Below are positions 1 to 7,733 of a DNA stretch of 24,928 bases, piece by piece. The notes under the pieces are model-generated. The model ran no database searches. It was not told where the DNA came from and saw nothing but the letters and a program-made list of their open reading frames with translations. Position 1 is the first letter of the stretch. Each line of letters opens with the position of its first letter. A program made the translations under genes and the position numbers. Location of the stretch: assembly GCA_027080315.1 (NCBI GenBank), contig JALWSI010000083.1:1-24928 (forward strand), written 5' to 3'. Source of the DNA: a bacterium (GTDB lineage Bacteria > Thermosulfidibacterota > Thermosulfidibacteria > Thermosulfidibacterales > JALWSI01).

Positions 1-512
1 GAGGATACGCTTGCCTTTGGAGCAAAGGTGAAGATCTTTTCAACCTTCTTGTTGTATGCCTTCAGATCAAGGGTTACTCCCTTAGATACCTCTCCCAAAG
101 TGACCACATTGTAGGTGTTCAGCCCCCTCAGCCACTTTGCTGGATCTTTCCCCTTAAAGATGTTCACCCTCGCCTGTGAGGCCACCTTGCCTTTAACCTG
201 AGGTGTGGCTCCAATGATCTCTTCTTTGAAGACCACCCTTTGGTTTCCAGACTTCTGGTGCCTGAGTAGAGAGTAAACTATCTCTCCGTCCTTTGTGACA
301 AAGACAGTTCCACCTGCCGTCTTTGCATACAAAGAGACCTCTTTATTCACCTGCCCTTTGTTCTCAATGAAGGGCACCACGATGCTGCCAAAATGGATGT
401 TGCCTTTAGCTATCTTGGCTGCTCCACTTGATGCCAAGGAAGGATTTGCCCCCATCAGCAATACAGAGATAGCCAAAATAACTAAACCAATCCCTTTCCA
501 CGAACTTCGCAT
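1..512 (-). CDS. Secreted SBBP/DUF7948-type protein, N-terminal part (cut by window edge)
   Basis: The first 170 codons of a longer gene are visible; it runs off the left edge. The ATG at 512 follows a GGAGG ribosome site with a 7-nt gap. Residues 1-28 form a signal peptide (basic start, hydrophobic stretch GLVILAISVLLMG, likely cleavage after SLA), so the product is exported. Residues about 46-80 contain FIENKGQ followed by a region with VFVTKDGEIVYSL. This resembles the conserved opening of bacterial cell-surface proteins that carry SBBP beta-propeller repeats downstream (DUF7948-type N-terminus). The repeats themselves would lie outside the window. No enzymatic function can be inferred; a surface or periplasmic structural or binding role is the family-level guess. 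A candidate promoter lies at 551-579. Confidence 0.7.
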   Translation of the reverse strand, partial: MRSSWKGIGLVILAISVLLMGANPSLASSGAAKIAKGNIHFGSIVVPFIENKGQVNKEVSLYAKTAGGTVFVTKDGEIVYSLLRHQKSGNQRVVFKEEIIGATPQVKGKVASQARVNIFKGKDPAKWLRGLNTYNVVTLGEVSKGVTLDLKAYNKKVEKIFTFAPKASVS

Positions 513-550
513 CCTCGCACCTCCAAACTAATTCACTTGGTTCACATACC

Positions 551-579
551 CTTTTAGCTCAGTCTTTGGGCTGAGTCAA
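551..579 (-). promoter_or_regulatory. Candidate sigma70-type promoter for the SBBP-like gene
   Basis: Read on the minus strand, TTGACT (579-574) and TAAAAG (556-551) are separated by 17 nt. This gives a good -35, ideal spacing and a fair -10, about 39 nt upstream of the ATG at 512. A short inverted repeat (CTCAG/CTGAG) lies within the spacer region and could equally be a weak terminator remnant for queF. Confidence 0.4.
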
Positions 580-591
580 CAAATTTTGCCC

Positions 592-975
592 CTACTCATA
601 ATCACTTTTTTTGTTACAAGAGCTGATTCTGATCACTGTGTGCAGGTTCCCCCTGGGATTAAAGTCTGCAACCACTTCAAGGCTTCTTGGCTGTAGCAGT
701 TGGTAGAGATCTGAGTAGATTCTGTTTGCAGCCTCTTCGTGGGATATGTATTTGTTTCTGAAGCTATTAAGGTAGAGCTTTATTGATTTTAACTCAACTA
801 TCCATTGGTTGGGTACATAGATCACTTTTATGGTTGCAAAGTCTGGGTATCCAGACCGGGGACAGAGGCAGGTGAACTCTGGGTAAGATAACTCAATGGT
901 GTACTCCCTGTCCTTCTCGGGGTTCTCCCATCGTTCCAGCTTAGCCTGGGCTATCTCTTTCTCTCCGTATCTCAT
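592..975 (-). CDS. queF: NADPH-dependent 7-cyano-7-deazaguanine reductase (unimodal QueF)
   Basis: The enzyme reduces the nitrile of preQ0 to the amine preQ1 in queuosine tRNA-modification synthesis, in the cytoplasm. At 127 residues this is the short, single-domain (B. subtilis-like) form. The motif [16 protein letters not shown] contains the active-site Cys38, which forms the thioimide with substrate, and Asp45 exactly seven residues later, as in B. subtilis (C55/D62). The QueF signature ELKSIKLYL follows at residues 61-69. The C-terminal [16 protein letters not shown] matches the usual end of the fold. The ATG at 975 has GGGAG 9 nt upstream. It is divergent from purB, with a 76-nt gap that holds a hairpin next to the ribosome site. 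No other queuosine gene lies in the window. Confidence 0.95.
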   Translation of the reverse strand: MRYGEKEIAQAKLERWENPEKDREYTIELSYPEFTCLCPRSGYPDFATIKVIYVPNQWIVELKSIKLYLNSFRNKYISHEEAANRIYSDLYQLLQPRSLEVVADFNPRGNLHTVIRISSCNKKSDYE

Positions 976-984
976 GCTTTTTCT

Positions 985-1007
985 CTCCCTTGCCTTTTTC
1001 AGGGCAA
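985..1007 (-). promoter_or_regulatory. Hairpin abutting the queF ribosome-binding site
   Basis: In the queF transcript, TTGCC (1007-1003) can pair with GGCAA (994-990) around an A-rich 8-nt loop. The SD-like GGGAG (989-985) begins directly after the stem. An alternative pairing, CCCT (1004-1001) with AGGG (990-987), would cover part of the SD. I could not fit it to the preQ1-I consensus, so any riboswitch role is speculative. Confidence 0.3.
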
Positions 1008-1051
1008 AAGACTACCCGTTAGAGCAACCACATTTCAAGGAGTATAGAGCC

Positions 1052-2485
1052 ATGAGTAGAGCAAAAGAGTTTCGCCATCCCCTGATTGAGCGTTATGCAA
1101 GCCGTGAGATGGCGTATCTGTTTTCAGACGAAAAGAAGTTCACAACCTGGCGGGCCCTTTGGGTGGCTTTGGCTGAGGCGGAGAGAGAGCTTGGTCTTCC
1201 CATTAGCCAGGAGCAGATTGATGAGCTTAAAAAGAACCAGAATAACCTCAATCTGGAGGTTGCCAAAGAGGAGGAGGCCCGACTCAGACACGATGTTATG
1301 GCCCACATACGGGCCTATGCCAGGCAGTGTCCCAAGGCCGGGGGCATAATCCATTTAGGAGCCACGAGCGCCTTTGTGGGAGACAACACCGATGTGATGG
1401 TTATGCGAGAGGCCCTTAAGCTGCTGGCTGTTAAGCTTGCGAATCTCGTTCACAAGCTCTCCAAGTTTGCAGAAGAGAGGCGGGCCTTGCCGACTCTGGG
1501 GTTCACCCATCTGCAACCGGCCCAGCCCACCACCATTGGCAAACGCGCCTGTTTGTGGATTCAAGAGTTTCTTATGGACCTGAAAGAGGTGGAGTATCGC
1601 ATAGACTCCCTGAGATTCAGGGGAGTGAAGGGCACAACAGGCACCCAGGACAGCTTTCTGAAGCTTTTTGACGGAGATCACGAGAAGGTTCGCAGGCTTG
1701 ACCAGCTGGTGACAGAGAAGATGGGGTTTTCTAACAGGTTTATGATCACCGGCCAGACCTACACCCGCAAACAGGACGCCCAGGTGCTCTCTGCCCTTGC
1801 GGGGATTGGGGAGTCGGCCCACAAGTTCGGTTCAGACATAAGGCTGCTTCAGTTTATGAAAGAGGTTGAAGAGCCCTTTGAGAAGTCTCAGGTGGGCTCC
1901 TCGGCCATGCCCTACAAACGAAACCCCATGCGCTCAGAGAGGGTCTGTGCTCTGGCCAGGTACCTCATATCCCTTGAGAGCAACCTTGAGTACACCGCTG
2001 CCACCCAGTGGATGGAGCGTACCTTAGACGATTCTGCCAACAGGCGCATAGTGATTCCCGAGGCCTTTCTTGCCGCCGATGCCATTCTTGAGATCTGCCT
2101 TAATGTGGCCTCTAACCTGGTTGTGAACGAGGCCATGGTGAGGGCAAACCTCATGCGCGAGCTGCCCTTTATGGCCATGGAGGGGGTGCTTATGGCTGCG
2201 GTTAAGGCTGGGGGTAACCGTCAGGAGCTTCACGAGAAGATAAGGGAGTACTCTTTAAGGGCGGGGAGAGAGGTGAAGTCCGGCAAACCCAATCCCCTTT
2301 TGCAGTGGATATGCGAGGATCCCGCTTTTGGCCTCTCAAAAGAGAGGCTTGAAGAGCTGATGCACCCCGAGAGATTTGTGGGCAGGGCCCCTCAGCAGGT
2401 TGAGGAGTTCATAGCAGAAGAGGTGAAACCCGCCCTGGAGCCTTACTCAGATAAACTCCATCTTGAGGGAGAGGTGAGGGTTTGA
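1052..2485 (+). CDS. purB: Adenylosuccinate lyase
   Basis: It cleaves SAICAR to AICAR and adenylosuccinate to AMP, each with release of fumarate, in purine synthesis. At 477 residues it is longer than the usual ~430-residue bacterial enzyme and follows the ~480-residue animal-type pattern along its whole length (for example [38 protein letters not shown]). The fumarate-lyase signature [11 protein letters not shown] includes catalytic Ser283; His153 in GFTHLQPAQ corresponds to the general acid (human S289 and H159). The reading frame is open back to 896, but that part overlaps queF. The start chosen is the ATG at 1052, because AAGGAG lies 9 nt upstream and the similarity begins just after it. 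The stop overlaps the nfi start. Confidence 0.96.
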   Translation: MSRAKEFRHPLIERYASREMAYLFSDEKKFTTWRALWVALAEAERELGLPISQEQIDELKKNQNNLNLEVAKEEEARLRHDVMAHIRAYARQCPKAGGIIHLGATSAFVGDNTDVMVMREALKLLAVKLANLVHKLSKFAEERRALPTLGFTHLQPAQPTTIGKRACLWIQEFLMDLKEVEYRIDSLRFRGVKGTTGTQDSFLKLFDGDHEKVRRLDQLVTEKMGFSNRFMITGQTYTRKQDAQVLSALAGIGESAHKFGSDIRLLQFMKEVEEPFEKSQVGSSAMPYKRNPMRSERVCALARYLISLESNLEYTAATQWMERTLDDSANRRIVIPEAFLAADAILEICLNVASNLVVNEAMVRANLMRELPFMAMEGVLMAAVKAGGNRQELHEKIREYSLRAGREVKSGKPNPLLQWICEDPAFGLSKERLEELMHPERFVGRAPQQVEEFIAEEVKPALEPYSDKLHLEGEVRV

Positions 2486-3141
2486 TCCTACCTCCCTGGA
2501 ATAGCTCCCTCTCTCCTAAAGAGGCTATGGAACTTCAACGGCGCCTTAGGGAGCAGGTGGTGCAGGAGGGTTCTCCCTTGCCCCGAGAGGGGTATGTTGC
2601 AGGGGCCGATTGCTCCACAAAGAGGGGGAGCAGAGAGGGAAGAGGCGCCATTGTGGTGTTGAGATACCCAGAGCTTGAGGTGGTGGAGACGGCACTTTAT
2701 GAGGGGAAGGTCTCTATGCCTTACATCCCGGGACTTCTCTCTTTTAGGGAACTACCTTTGCTCCTTGGAGCTTTTGAAAAGCTGCAAACCCGGCCTCATG
2801 TGATAATCGTTGACGGAAACGGTGTAGCCCATCCTCGGGGATTGGGAATAGCCTCTCACCTTGGCATCACCTTAGAGATCCCCACCATAGGCTGTGCTAA
2901 AAGCAGATTGTTGGGAGAGCACCTTGAGCCAGGGGAAGAGAAGGGCTCTACTGCGGTCTGGACCGAAGGTGACAGGGTGTTGGGAAAGGTGGTGCGGACG
3001 AGATCTGGAGTCAAGCCTGTCTATGTGTCGGTGGGGCATCTGGTCTCTTTGGAAGAGGCAGTGAGAATAACCTTGGCTTGCACCATAAGGTACAGACTGC
3101 CCGAGCCTGTGCGGAGGGCCCACATGGCGGTGAGTGGCTGA
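2482..3141 (+). CDS. nfi: Endonuclease V (deoxyinosine 3' endonuclease)
   Basis: It nicks DNA at the second phosphodiester bond 3' of deoxyinosine, starting repair of deaminated adenine; some homologues act on inosine-containing RNA. The 219-residue length is normal. Catalytic positions line up with the Thermotoga enzyme: Asp43 (GADCS), Tyr81 in the wedge motif [11 protein letters not shown], Glu90, Asp111 ([11 protein letters not shown]) and Lys140 (GCAKSRL), plus the late His in VSVGHLVS. The start is TTG, whose TTGA overlaps the purB stop, so translation is probably coupled to purB. Its stop overlaps the next start by 1 nt. This puts a purine biosynthetic enzyme and an inosine-repair enzyme on one message. 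Confidence 0.95.
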   Translation: MILPPWNSSLSPKEAMELQRRLREQVVQEGSPLPREGYVAGADCSTKRGSREGRGAIVVLRYPELEVVETALYEGKVSMPYIPGLLSFRELPLLLGAFEKLQTRPHVIIVDGNGVAHPRGLGIASHLGITLEIPTIGCAKSRLLGEHLEPGEEKGSTAVWTEGDRVLGKVVRTRSGVKPVYVSVGHLVSLEEAVRITLACTIRYRLPEPVRRAHMAVSG

Positions 3142-3623
3142 TGGCCAGAAGGGGAAAGGGTAGCCTTACAAGGGTTGGTAAGATTGCCCGGGGTGTGCTC
3201 GGGGATAGGCTGTGGGAGAAGGCCCAGAATCGTGAGCTTCTTCGCAGGGTGTGGCGAGAGGTGGTGGGAGATTTTGTGGCCAAGCACTCTGAGGTAGGGG
3301 GGATTAGAGGCGATGCCTTGTTGGTTAAGGTTGATGATCACTCCCTTATGAACAACCTTCAACTCATGTCTCCGGGCATTCTTAGGCGCATAAACGACGA
3401 GGTGAAGGGCAAAATAGGCCCTTTTAGAAGGTTGATCCTTCGCTGGGACACCATTGATAGAGAGGATGAACCCAAGCCAGAGATGTCCTCTGAGCCTGAG
3501 ATAACCCCTGAACAGAGGGCTAGAATAGAAGAGGTTGTGAAGGATATTGAGGATCCTGAGCTTAAAGAGATCACCCGTCGGGTGCTTGCAAGGTCCTTGG
3601 CGAGAGAGGCCTCTAAAGAGTAA
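3141..3623 (+). CDS. DUF721/DciA-like protein (putative replicative helicase loader)
   Basis: A 160-residue basic protein. Residues about 15-100 carry the DUF721 pattern: VWREVVGDFVAKHSEV, then a strand with DALLVKVDDHSLMNNLQLM and ILRRINDEVKG, the KH-like domain typical of DciA. DciA loads the replicative helicase DnaB in bacteria that lack DnaC. The remaining C-terminal part is acidic and then helical (PEQRARIEEVV, LARSLAREASKE). The ATG at 3141 shares one base with the nfi stop (TGATG). A longer in-frame start at 3078 would lie inside nfi and is not favoured. The family call is good; the loader role is inferred from the family. Confidence 0.75.
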   Translation: MARRGKGSLTRVGKIARGVLGDRLWEKAQNRELLRRVWREVVGDFVAKHSEVGGIRGDALLVKVDDHSLMNNLQLMSPGILRRINDEVKGKIGPFRRLILRWDTIDREDEPKPEMSSEPEITPEQRARIEEVVKDIEDPELKEITRRVLARSLAREASKE

Positions 3624-3629
3624 CACTTC

Positions 3630-3658
3630 TTGCTATGGGTGAACCAAAGCAGTATTAG
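3630..3658 (+). promoter_or_regulatory. Candidate promoter for the DsbC-like gene
   Basis: TTGCTA (3630-3635) and TATTAG (3653-3658) are 17 nt apart. Transcription would begin near 3665, leaving a leader of about 27 nt that contains the AGGAGGT ribosome site at 3681-3687. It lies in the 68-nt gap after the DciA-like gene. Confidence 0.4.
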
Positions 3659-3691
3659 GGGCTCCACATTTCAGAGAAGAAGGAGGTAGCT

Positions 3692-4543
3692 GTGAATATG
3701 GGCAAGAGATTTTTGGTGGTTTCTGTTCTGGTGTTGGGACTGTTGGTTTCTGGGTCTGTATGGGCCAAAGAGAAGACCGAGGTGCCCGCCAAGGTTAAAG
3801 CTGCAATCCAGAAGGTTTTAAACAAGAACTACAAAGGATTGGAGATTGTGGATATTTGGGAGACCCCTGTTAAAGGCGTCTATGCAGTGGTTATTGAGAA
3901 TGAGGTTTTCAAAAAGAGTATCTTCATGTTCAGCGGAGATGGTAAGTACTATTTCCCTTACAACGCACTGCTCAGGTCGGGAGACGACGAGAATGTGGTC
4001 TATGTTGAGGCTGTTAGACGGGGTGCGATTAAGCTTCCCAGAGGTGCAGACGCAACTGATCTGCTTAAAAGGGTGGATAAGAGCAAGATCCCTTACATAG
4101 ATGGCAAGAAGCCTCCTAAGGAGATAGTTCTCTTCTTTGATCCTCTTGATGTGCGTTCGCGGAAGGAGATTCAGAGGCTCAAAGAGCTGGGGTTCAAGGC
4201 CTATCTTCAGCCTGTGAACTGGTTTGGGCTTCCTTCAACCAAAGCCGATATCTTTCTGTGGGATCTCTGGAATAAGGGCAAGAAGAAGGAGTTTTTCAAA
4301 TACCTGCAGGTTAACGACGATGAAGTTCTCAAGAAGTTGAGGGAAGAGTCAAAGAAGATCAACGTGGATGATTCCAAATACAAAGATATGATGGATGAGA
4401 TCAACAAGGTGAGTTTTTACATCTCAATGAAGCTTCAGGTGAAGGAGCCTCCTCTGCTCTCAGTAGGCAATGAGCTGTTTGGAGGCTACATGGGTGGAGA
4501 GCTGTTGAAATTGCATCTCTTTCCTCCCCAAAATGCGAAGTAG
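3692..4543 (+). CDS. Exported DsbC/DsbG-like protein without catalytic cysteines
   Basis: A 283-residue protein with a clear signal peptide (residues 1-25, LVVSVLVLGLLVSGSVWA). Residues about 30-130 resemble the N-terminal dimerisation region of DsbC-type disulfide isomerases (pattern ETPVKGVYAVVIEN, then a GDGKYYFP hairpin). A thioredoxin-like domain starts at about 143: EIVLFFDPLDVRSRKEI stands where the family has F-x-DP-x-CPYC-RK, so Asp153 and Ser156 occupy the two cysteine positions. The C-terminal EPPLLSVGNELFGGYMGGEL fits the cis-proline segment of the fold. The whole protein has no cysteine, so it cannot act as a thiol oxidase or isomerase. The GTG at 3692 sits 5 nt after GGAGG; an ATG at 3698 is the alternative. 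It lies upstream of the cytochrome c assembly genes; a chaperone or binding role is a guess. Confidence 0.75.
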   Translation: MNMGKRFLVVSVLVLGLLVSGSVWAKEKTEVPAKVKAAIQKVLNKNYKGLEIVDIWETPVKGVYAVVIENEVFKKSIFMFSGDGKYYFPYNALLRSGDDENVVYVEAVRRGAIKLPRGADATDLLKRVDKSKIPYIDGKKPPKEIVLFFDPLDVRSRKEIQRLKELGFKAYLQPVNWFGLPSTKADIFLWDLWNKGKKKEFFKYLQVNDDEVLKKLREESKKINVDDSKYKDMMDEINKVSFYISMKLQVKEPPLLSVGNELFGGYMGGELLKLHLFPPQNAK

Positions 4544-4564
4544 CTGAGGGAACTGGGTGGTGAG

Positions 4565-5350
4565 GTGAGGCTGTTTAAGACCACCCGTAGAATAGAGGAG
4601 ACAGGGGTTCTTCCACAGGAGGAACCCCTTCTTTATCCCTATGCAAACGGAGATTGGCTGCTTGATCTCTCCCCTGTTCTGGTGCTTGCCCCTCATCCCG
4701 ACGATGAGACCTTCGGTTGTGGAGGAGTACTTCTCCTCATGTCTAAAAAAGGCTGCTCCATAACCCTGATTGCGGTGAGCGATGGCAGCAAAGGTACTCG
4801 TCCTGAGGGCCTCTCTGTTGAAGAGTACGTTGACCTAAGAAAGAGGGAATTTGAGAGAGTTTCCCGTACGTTGGGTGCAAGTTACGCATGGTGGGGCTTT
4901 GAGGATCGTTCCCTTACTGCTCGGCATAGGGATGTTGCCAAGAAGGTTGAGGAGGCTTTGAACCAGTTGAAGCCCCGAGCGGTCTTTGCTCCCTCCCCTT
5001 GGGAGATTCACCCTGACCACAGGTTGGTGACAGAGATTCTCGTTGAGACCCTAAAGGGGAAAGATACTCTGGTGGTCTTTTACGAAGGGGTGGTTCCCCT
5101 AAGGCCGAACCTGATGGTGGACATCTCGGAAGTTAAGGGTGAGAAGATGAGGCTCATGGAGATTTATGAAAGCCAGCTAAACTCTTTACCCTACCACAGG
5201 AGCATAGCGGGTCTCAATCTGCACCGATCTCTAACCCTACCTCGTTGTGATGCAGCCGAGGCCTTTGTTGTGCTTTCTCCCCAAAAGGCAGAAAGCCTGC
5301 TTGGTTTGGTGCGCAGGACCGAGGGGTTGTTGTTGCCTGCCCACCCTTGA
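4565..5350 (+). CDS. PIG-L/LmbE-family zinc deacetylase
   Basis: The family removes N-acetyl groups from sugar or sugar-conjugate substrates. The zinc site is visible: APHPDDETFGCGG gives His44 and Asp47, with Asp46 as the likely catalytic base, and IHPDH gives the third ligand His152. SDGSKG at 72-77 is another family element. The 261-residue length is normal, and no signal peptide is seen, so the protein is probably cytoplasmic. The first ~35 residues precede the fold. The start is GTG at 4565, preceded by a G-rich stretch, and is less certain than most. The gene lies 21 nt after the DsbC-like gene in the same direction, so co-transcription is likely. The substrate is unknown; bacillithiol/mycothiol-type and glycan substrates are both possible. 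Confidence 0.85.
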   Translation: MRLFKTTRRIEETGVLPQEEPLLYPYANGDWLLDLSPVLVLAPHPDDETFGCGGVLLLMSKKGCSITLIAVSDGSKGTRPEGLSVEEYVDLRKREFERVSRTLGASYAWWGFEDRSLTARHRDVAKKVEEALNQLKPRAVFAPSPWEIHPDHRLVTEILVETLKGKDTLVVFYEGVVPLRPNLMVDISEVKGEKMRLMEIYESQLNSLPYHRSIAGLNLHRSLTLPRCDAAEAFVVLSPQKAESLLGLVRRTEGLLLPAHP

Positions 5351-5418
5351 CAAAGGAGGTGTAGAAGCTACCTTTTTGCCAATCGGTTTTTGTTATTTTA
5401 GAAAGGAGCCTTATTGTC

Positions 5419-6843
5419 GTGAAGAGGACCAACAACGGTAAAGATCGGTCATTTGTAGGACGCCTGGTAGGTTTTTTCAGCTCATTAAAGCTCACCATAT
5501 TCCTGCTGATCCTTCTTGCAGTGACCTCAATTGCGGGAACGGTGATTCAGCAGCAGGCGCCTCCTCAGGATTACATCAAAGAGTATGGAGAATCGGGATA
5601 CAGGATTATCAAGGCACTTATGCTTAACGATATGTACCACTCCTGGTGGTTCTTGGCCCTTCTGGGACTCTTAATCATAAACATCGTGGTGTGCTCCTTG
5701 GATAAACTGCCCCGGTCTTGGAGGTTTCTTACCCATCCTGACAAATGGCCCGACAAAAGCCGTCTCAACCAGTATGCCCAGAAGGCCAAGTGGAAAAGCC
5801 CCTTGGGTGTGTCAGCGGCCTCTACCGCAGTTAAAGAGGTGTTTAGGGAGCATGGCATCTCTTACGAGGAGAAGGAAGATGGTGGTAGTTTCAGGCTTTT
5901 TGCCCAAAAAGGACAGATAAACCGCATAGGGGTGACGGTGACCCACCTTTCGGTGATCACCATCGTGTTAGGGGGAATAATAGGAGGCATTTGGGGCTTT
6001 CAGGGAAACATGACCATTATTGAGGGGCACTCAAGTTCAAATGTGATACTGAGAGATATGCAGCATAGGGTGGTGTTGCCCTTCTCGGTGAGGTGCGACT
6101 CCTTTGAGGTGAACTACTACCCTGGCACGGGGATGCCCAAAGAGTACAAAAGCGTTCTCTCCATTGTAGAGGGCAACAGAACGGTGCTGACCAGGGCCAT
6201 CAGGGTTAATCATCCCCTTATCTACAAGGGGATACGATTCTACCAGGCCAGCTACGGCACAATAAGCAACGAGAGGGGAGTGCTCACCTTGGCGGTCACC
6301 CCCAAAGCCGGTGGAGAGCCCAAAGAGGTCTCTGTCCCCGTGGGGGGAGAGGTTAAGATAGACAACAACACCACCCTCAAGCTGGTGGGTTTCTATCCTG
6401 ATCTGGTACTGGGAGAAAACAACCAGCCCATGAGCCGCTCAGACGAATTGAGAAACCCTGCGGCTCTTCTGGAGATTCGACGTAACGGTGAGTTTTTGGG
6501 GAGGTCCTGGGTGTTTGCATTCCACCCCAACATTCACAGCAACCCAGATATTCCCTACAGCTTCAGGTACGTGAGATTCAAAGGGCTTCAGTACACCGGC
6601 TTGCAGATATCCAGAGATCCTGGAGTAGGAATCGTTTGGACGGGGTGCATCTTGATGATACTGGGCCTAATTATCACCTTCTTCATCTCTCACAGAAGGT
6701 GGTGGGTTCTTGTTGAGCCGCTAAAAGAGAGGAGCGAGATCATTGTTGCGGGAAGCACAAATCGCAACAGGGCTGCTTTTGAGAGCAGCTTTGATGAGCT
6801 GGTGACAGCTTTGAAAGAGAGAACCACGAAAGGAGAGAGATGA
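5419..6843 (+). CDS. resB: Cytochrome c biogenesis protein ResB (CcsB)
   Basis: This is one half of the system II haem delivery and ligation complex that attaches haem to apocytochromes outside the inner membrane. Membrane segments are visible at about 24-42 ([19 protein letters not shown]), 76-94 ([16 protein letters not shown]), 172-192 ([20 protein letters not shown]) and 413-431 ([19 protein letters not shown]). A large non-cytoplasmic domain lies between the last two, with the family pattern [18 protein letters not shown]. The 474-residue length is in the normal range. The start is GTG at 5419, with GGAG 10 nt upstream. The stop overlaps the ccsA start (ATGA), as expected for partners made in equal amounts. 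Confidence 0.93.
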   Translation: MKRTNNGKDRSFVGRLVGFFSSLKLTIFLLILLAVTSIAGTVIQQQAPPQDYIKEYGESGYRIIKALMLNDMYHSWWFLALLGLLIINIVVCSLDKLPRSWRFLTHPDKWPDKSRLNQYAQKAKWKSPLGVSAASTAVKEVFREHGISYEEKEDGGSFRLFAQKGQINRIGVTVTHLSVITIVLGGIIGGIWGFQGNMTIIEGHSSSNVILRDMQHRVVLPFSVRCDSFEVNYYPGTGMPKEYKSVLSIVEGNRTVLTRAIRVNHPLIYKGIRFYQASYGTISNERGVLTLAVTPKAGGEPKEVSVPVGGEVKIDNNTTLKLVGFYPDLVLGENNQPMSRSDELRNPAALLEIRRNGEFLGRSWVFAFHPNIHSNPDIPYSFRYVRFKGLQYTGLQISRDPGVGIVWTGCILMILGLIITFFISHRRWWVLVEPLKERSEIIVAGSTNRNRAAFESSFDELVTALKERTTKGER

Positions 6844-7733
6844 TGGGAGAGGCAGCAGTTGTGCATGCCACATTGGACACAAAACTGGTAAGTTATGTGA
6901 TATTCGTTTATTTGGCAGCGGTGGTCTTCTACATCAGTTACCTCCCTTACCGTACCAAGACCCTTGGACGCATAGCCACAGGCACGCTTCTTTTGGGATT
7001 TGTGGTTCATACGGCGGCCATCATTGCCAGGGCGGTGATCTCTTACAAATTGGGCTGGGGACATGCCCCTTTCACCAACCTTTACGAATCCATGGTCTTC
7101 TTCTCCTGGTCCATCGCTTTGCTCTACCTGATCTTGGAGTGGAAGTACAAAAACAAGGTGATAGGTGCCTTTGTGGTACCCTGGGCATTCCTGGCCCTTG
7201 CGTACACCTCCATAGGGCCAGGGATACGCACCGAGGTTGAGCCCCTTATTCCGGCATTGCAAAGCAACTGGCTCATTGCTCATGTGATCACCTGTTTTCT
7301 GGGTTATGCGGCCTTCGCCATCTCCTTTGGGGCAAGCGTGATGTACCTCATAAAGGCCAGAAAAGGGGAGAAGAAAACGGAGAAGGGCAAGAAAAGGGAG
7401 AAAGAGGGCTTTGTGGACTACCTTCCTGACCTTAAGGTGCTTGATGAGATTAACTACAAGTCGGTTATCATAGGTTTTGCCCTTCTCACCTTGGGAATAA
7501 TCACAGGTTCTGCCTGGGCAAACTACGCTTGGGGTTCTTACTGGAGCTGGGATCCCAAAGAGACCTGGTCGTTGATCACCTGGTTTATCTACGCCGCATT
7601 CCTTCATGCCCGGTACACCAGGGGTTGGCAGGGCAAGCGCACCGCATACATCTCAATCGTGGGATTTGCGGCGGTTATCTTCACCTACCTCGGCGTGAAC
7701 CTCATTATCTCGGGGCTTCACAGCTATGCCTGA
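6840..7733 (+). CDS. ccsA: Cytochrome c biogenesis protein CcsA (ResC), haem-handling WWD protein
   Basis: This is the partner of ResB in system II. It carries haem across the membrane and presents it to apocytochrome CxxCH motifs. The 297-residue protein is a multi-pass membrane protein with about eight hydrophobic segments. The tryptophan-rich WWD motif is at residues 231-243 ([13 protein letters not shown]). Family histidines are visible at [22 protein letters not shown] and [11 protein letters not shown] lysine/glutamate-rich loop (about residues 177-195) lies between membrane segments and is probably cytoplasmic. The ATG at 6840 overlaps the resB stop; a second in-frame ATG follows at once. 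Its end overlaps argD by 8 nt. Confidence 0.95.
   Translation: MMGEAAVVHATLDTKLVSYVIFVYLAAVVFYISYLPYRTKTLGRIATGTLLLGFVVHTAAIIARAVISYKLGWGHAPFTNLYESMVFFSWSIALLYLILEWKYKNKVIGAFVVPWAFLALAYTSIGPGIRTEVEPLIPALQSNWLIAHVITCFLGYAAFAISFGASVMYLIKARKGEKKTEKGKKREKEGFVDYLPDLKVLDEINYKSVIIGFALLTLGIITGSAWANYAWGSYWSWDPKETWSLITWFIYAAFLHARYTRGWQGKRTAYISIVGFAAVIFTYLGVNLIISGLHSYA

Noticed and set aside
896-1051. Upstream extension of the purB reading frame with an apparent hydrophobic start
   Set aside because: It overlaps queF on the other strand, has no ribosome site, and family similarity begins only after 1052.
5352-5361. Strong Shine-Dalgarno-like AAAGGAGGTG after the PIG-L gene
   Set aside because: No credible reading frame starts within range; only a short frame from a TTG at 5376 exists, with no recognisable content.
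5376-5404. TTGCCA-N17-TAGAAA as a resB promoter
   Set aside because: Good on paper, but transcription would start after the GGAG ribosome site at 5405-5408, leaving resB without it. A leaderless GTG start is unlikely.
6690-7607. 305-codon open frame on the minus strand
   Set aside because: It lies antisense to the end of resB and most of ccsA, with no recognisable domain; a shadow frame.
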